A DNA stretch of 5,097 bases, taken from the NCBI GenBank assembly GCA_016287975.1, contig JAEEXV010000249.1:1-5097 (forward strand), written 5' to 3'. The position numbers and the translations under genes were made by a program. This stretch comes from Lentisphaeria bacterium. Lineage in GTDB: Bacteria > Verrucomicrobiota > Lentisphaeria > Oligosphaerales > Oligosphaeraceae. The notes below the pieces were generated by a model. The model had not been told where the DNA came from. It made no database searches and worked only from the letters and a program-made list of their open reading frames with translations. Below are positions 5,074 through 5,097 of the stretch, in pieces (the first letter of the stretch is position 1; each line of letters starts with the position of its first letter).

Positions 5074-5097
5074 GCATCCGTGCCCCGCCCCGCGAAG

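Overview
The window is high-GC bacterial DNA. It holds a compact three-gene operon on the + strand (268-3269), then a repeat-rich intergenic region (3270-5097) split by an IS4-type insertion sequence. The operon genes use C-ending codons very heavily. The intergenic DNA is full of GC-rich hairpin repeats. Both suggest a chromosome with many dispersed repeats, possibly from the Verrucomicrobiota/Kiritimatiellota/Lentisphaerota (PVC) group. That placement is a weak impression from style; no marker gene supports it.

Left region (1-267): no gene is seen. It contains three degenerate copies of a 28-bp direct repeat (38-121), an AT-rich tract, a sigma70-like promoter (TTGCAT/TATAAT, 168-198), and a strong terminator-like hairpin with a T5 tract (213-257). 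The hairpin lies between the promoter and the first start codon, so it could attenuate the operon.

Operon (268-3269): a CPA2-type cation:proton antiporter with an unusual C-terminal tail, then (6-nt gap) a MgtC/SapB-family membrane protein with a C-terminal ACT-like domain, then (ATGA overlap) a GNAT acetyltransferase with an extra C-terminal region of about 100 residues. The first two genes point to ion or envelope homeostasis. The acetyltransferase's role there is unknown.

Right region: immediately downstream and on the opposite strand is a short possible remnant of a gene tail (3276-3386), resembling the C-termini of DUF4143-type ATPases. Next comes an 82-bp two-hairpin repeat, present twice (3389-3434 continuing at 4878-4913, and 4992-5073). 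The first copy is split by a 1431-bp insertion sequence (3435-4865) with perfect 18-bp inverted repeats. The element is flanked by a 12-bp direct duplication that is exactly the centre of the repeat's GC hairpin, so the pre-insertion site can be reconstructed and compared with the second copy. The transposase has the DDE and YREK signatures but is frameshifted near its C-terminus; the missing end continues in the +1 frame and stops inside the right inverted repeat. A further palindromic segment (4932-4962) lies between the two repeat copies.

The most notable signal is the insertion sequence sitting symmetrically in the apex of a dispersed hairpin repeat with a GGG-N6-CCC target, similar to the known target preference of IS231A. 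I found no clear evidence of a new defence or biosynthetic system.
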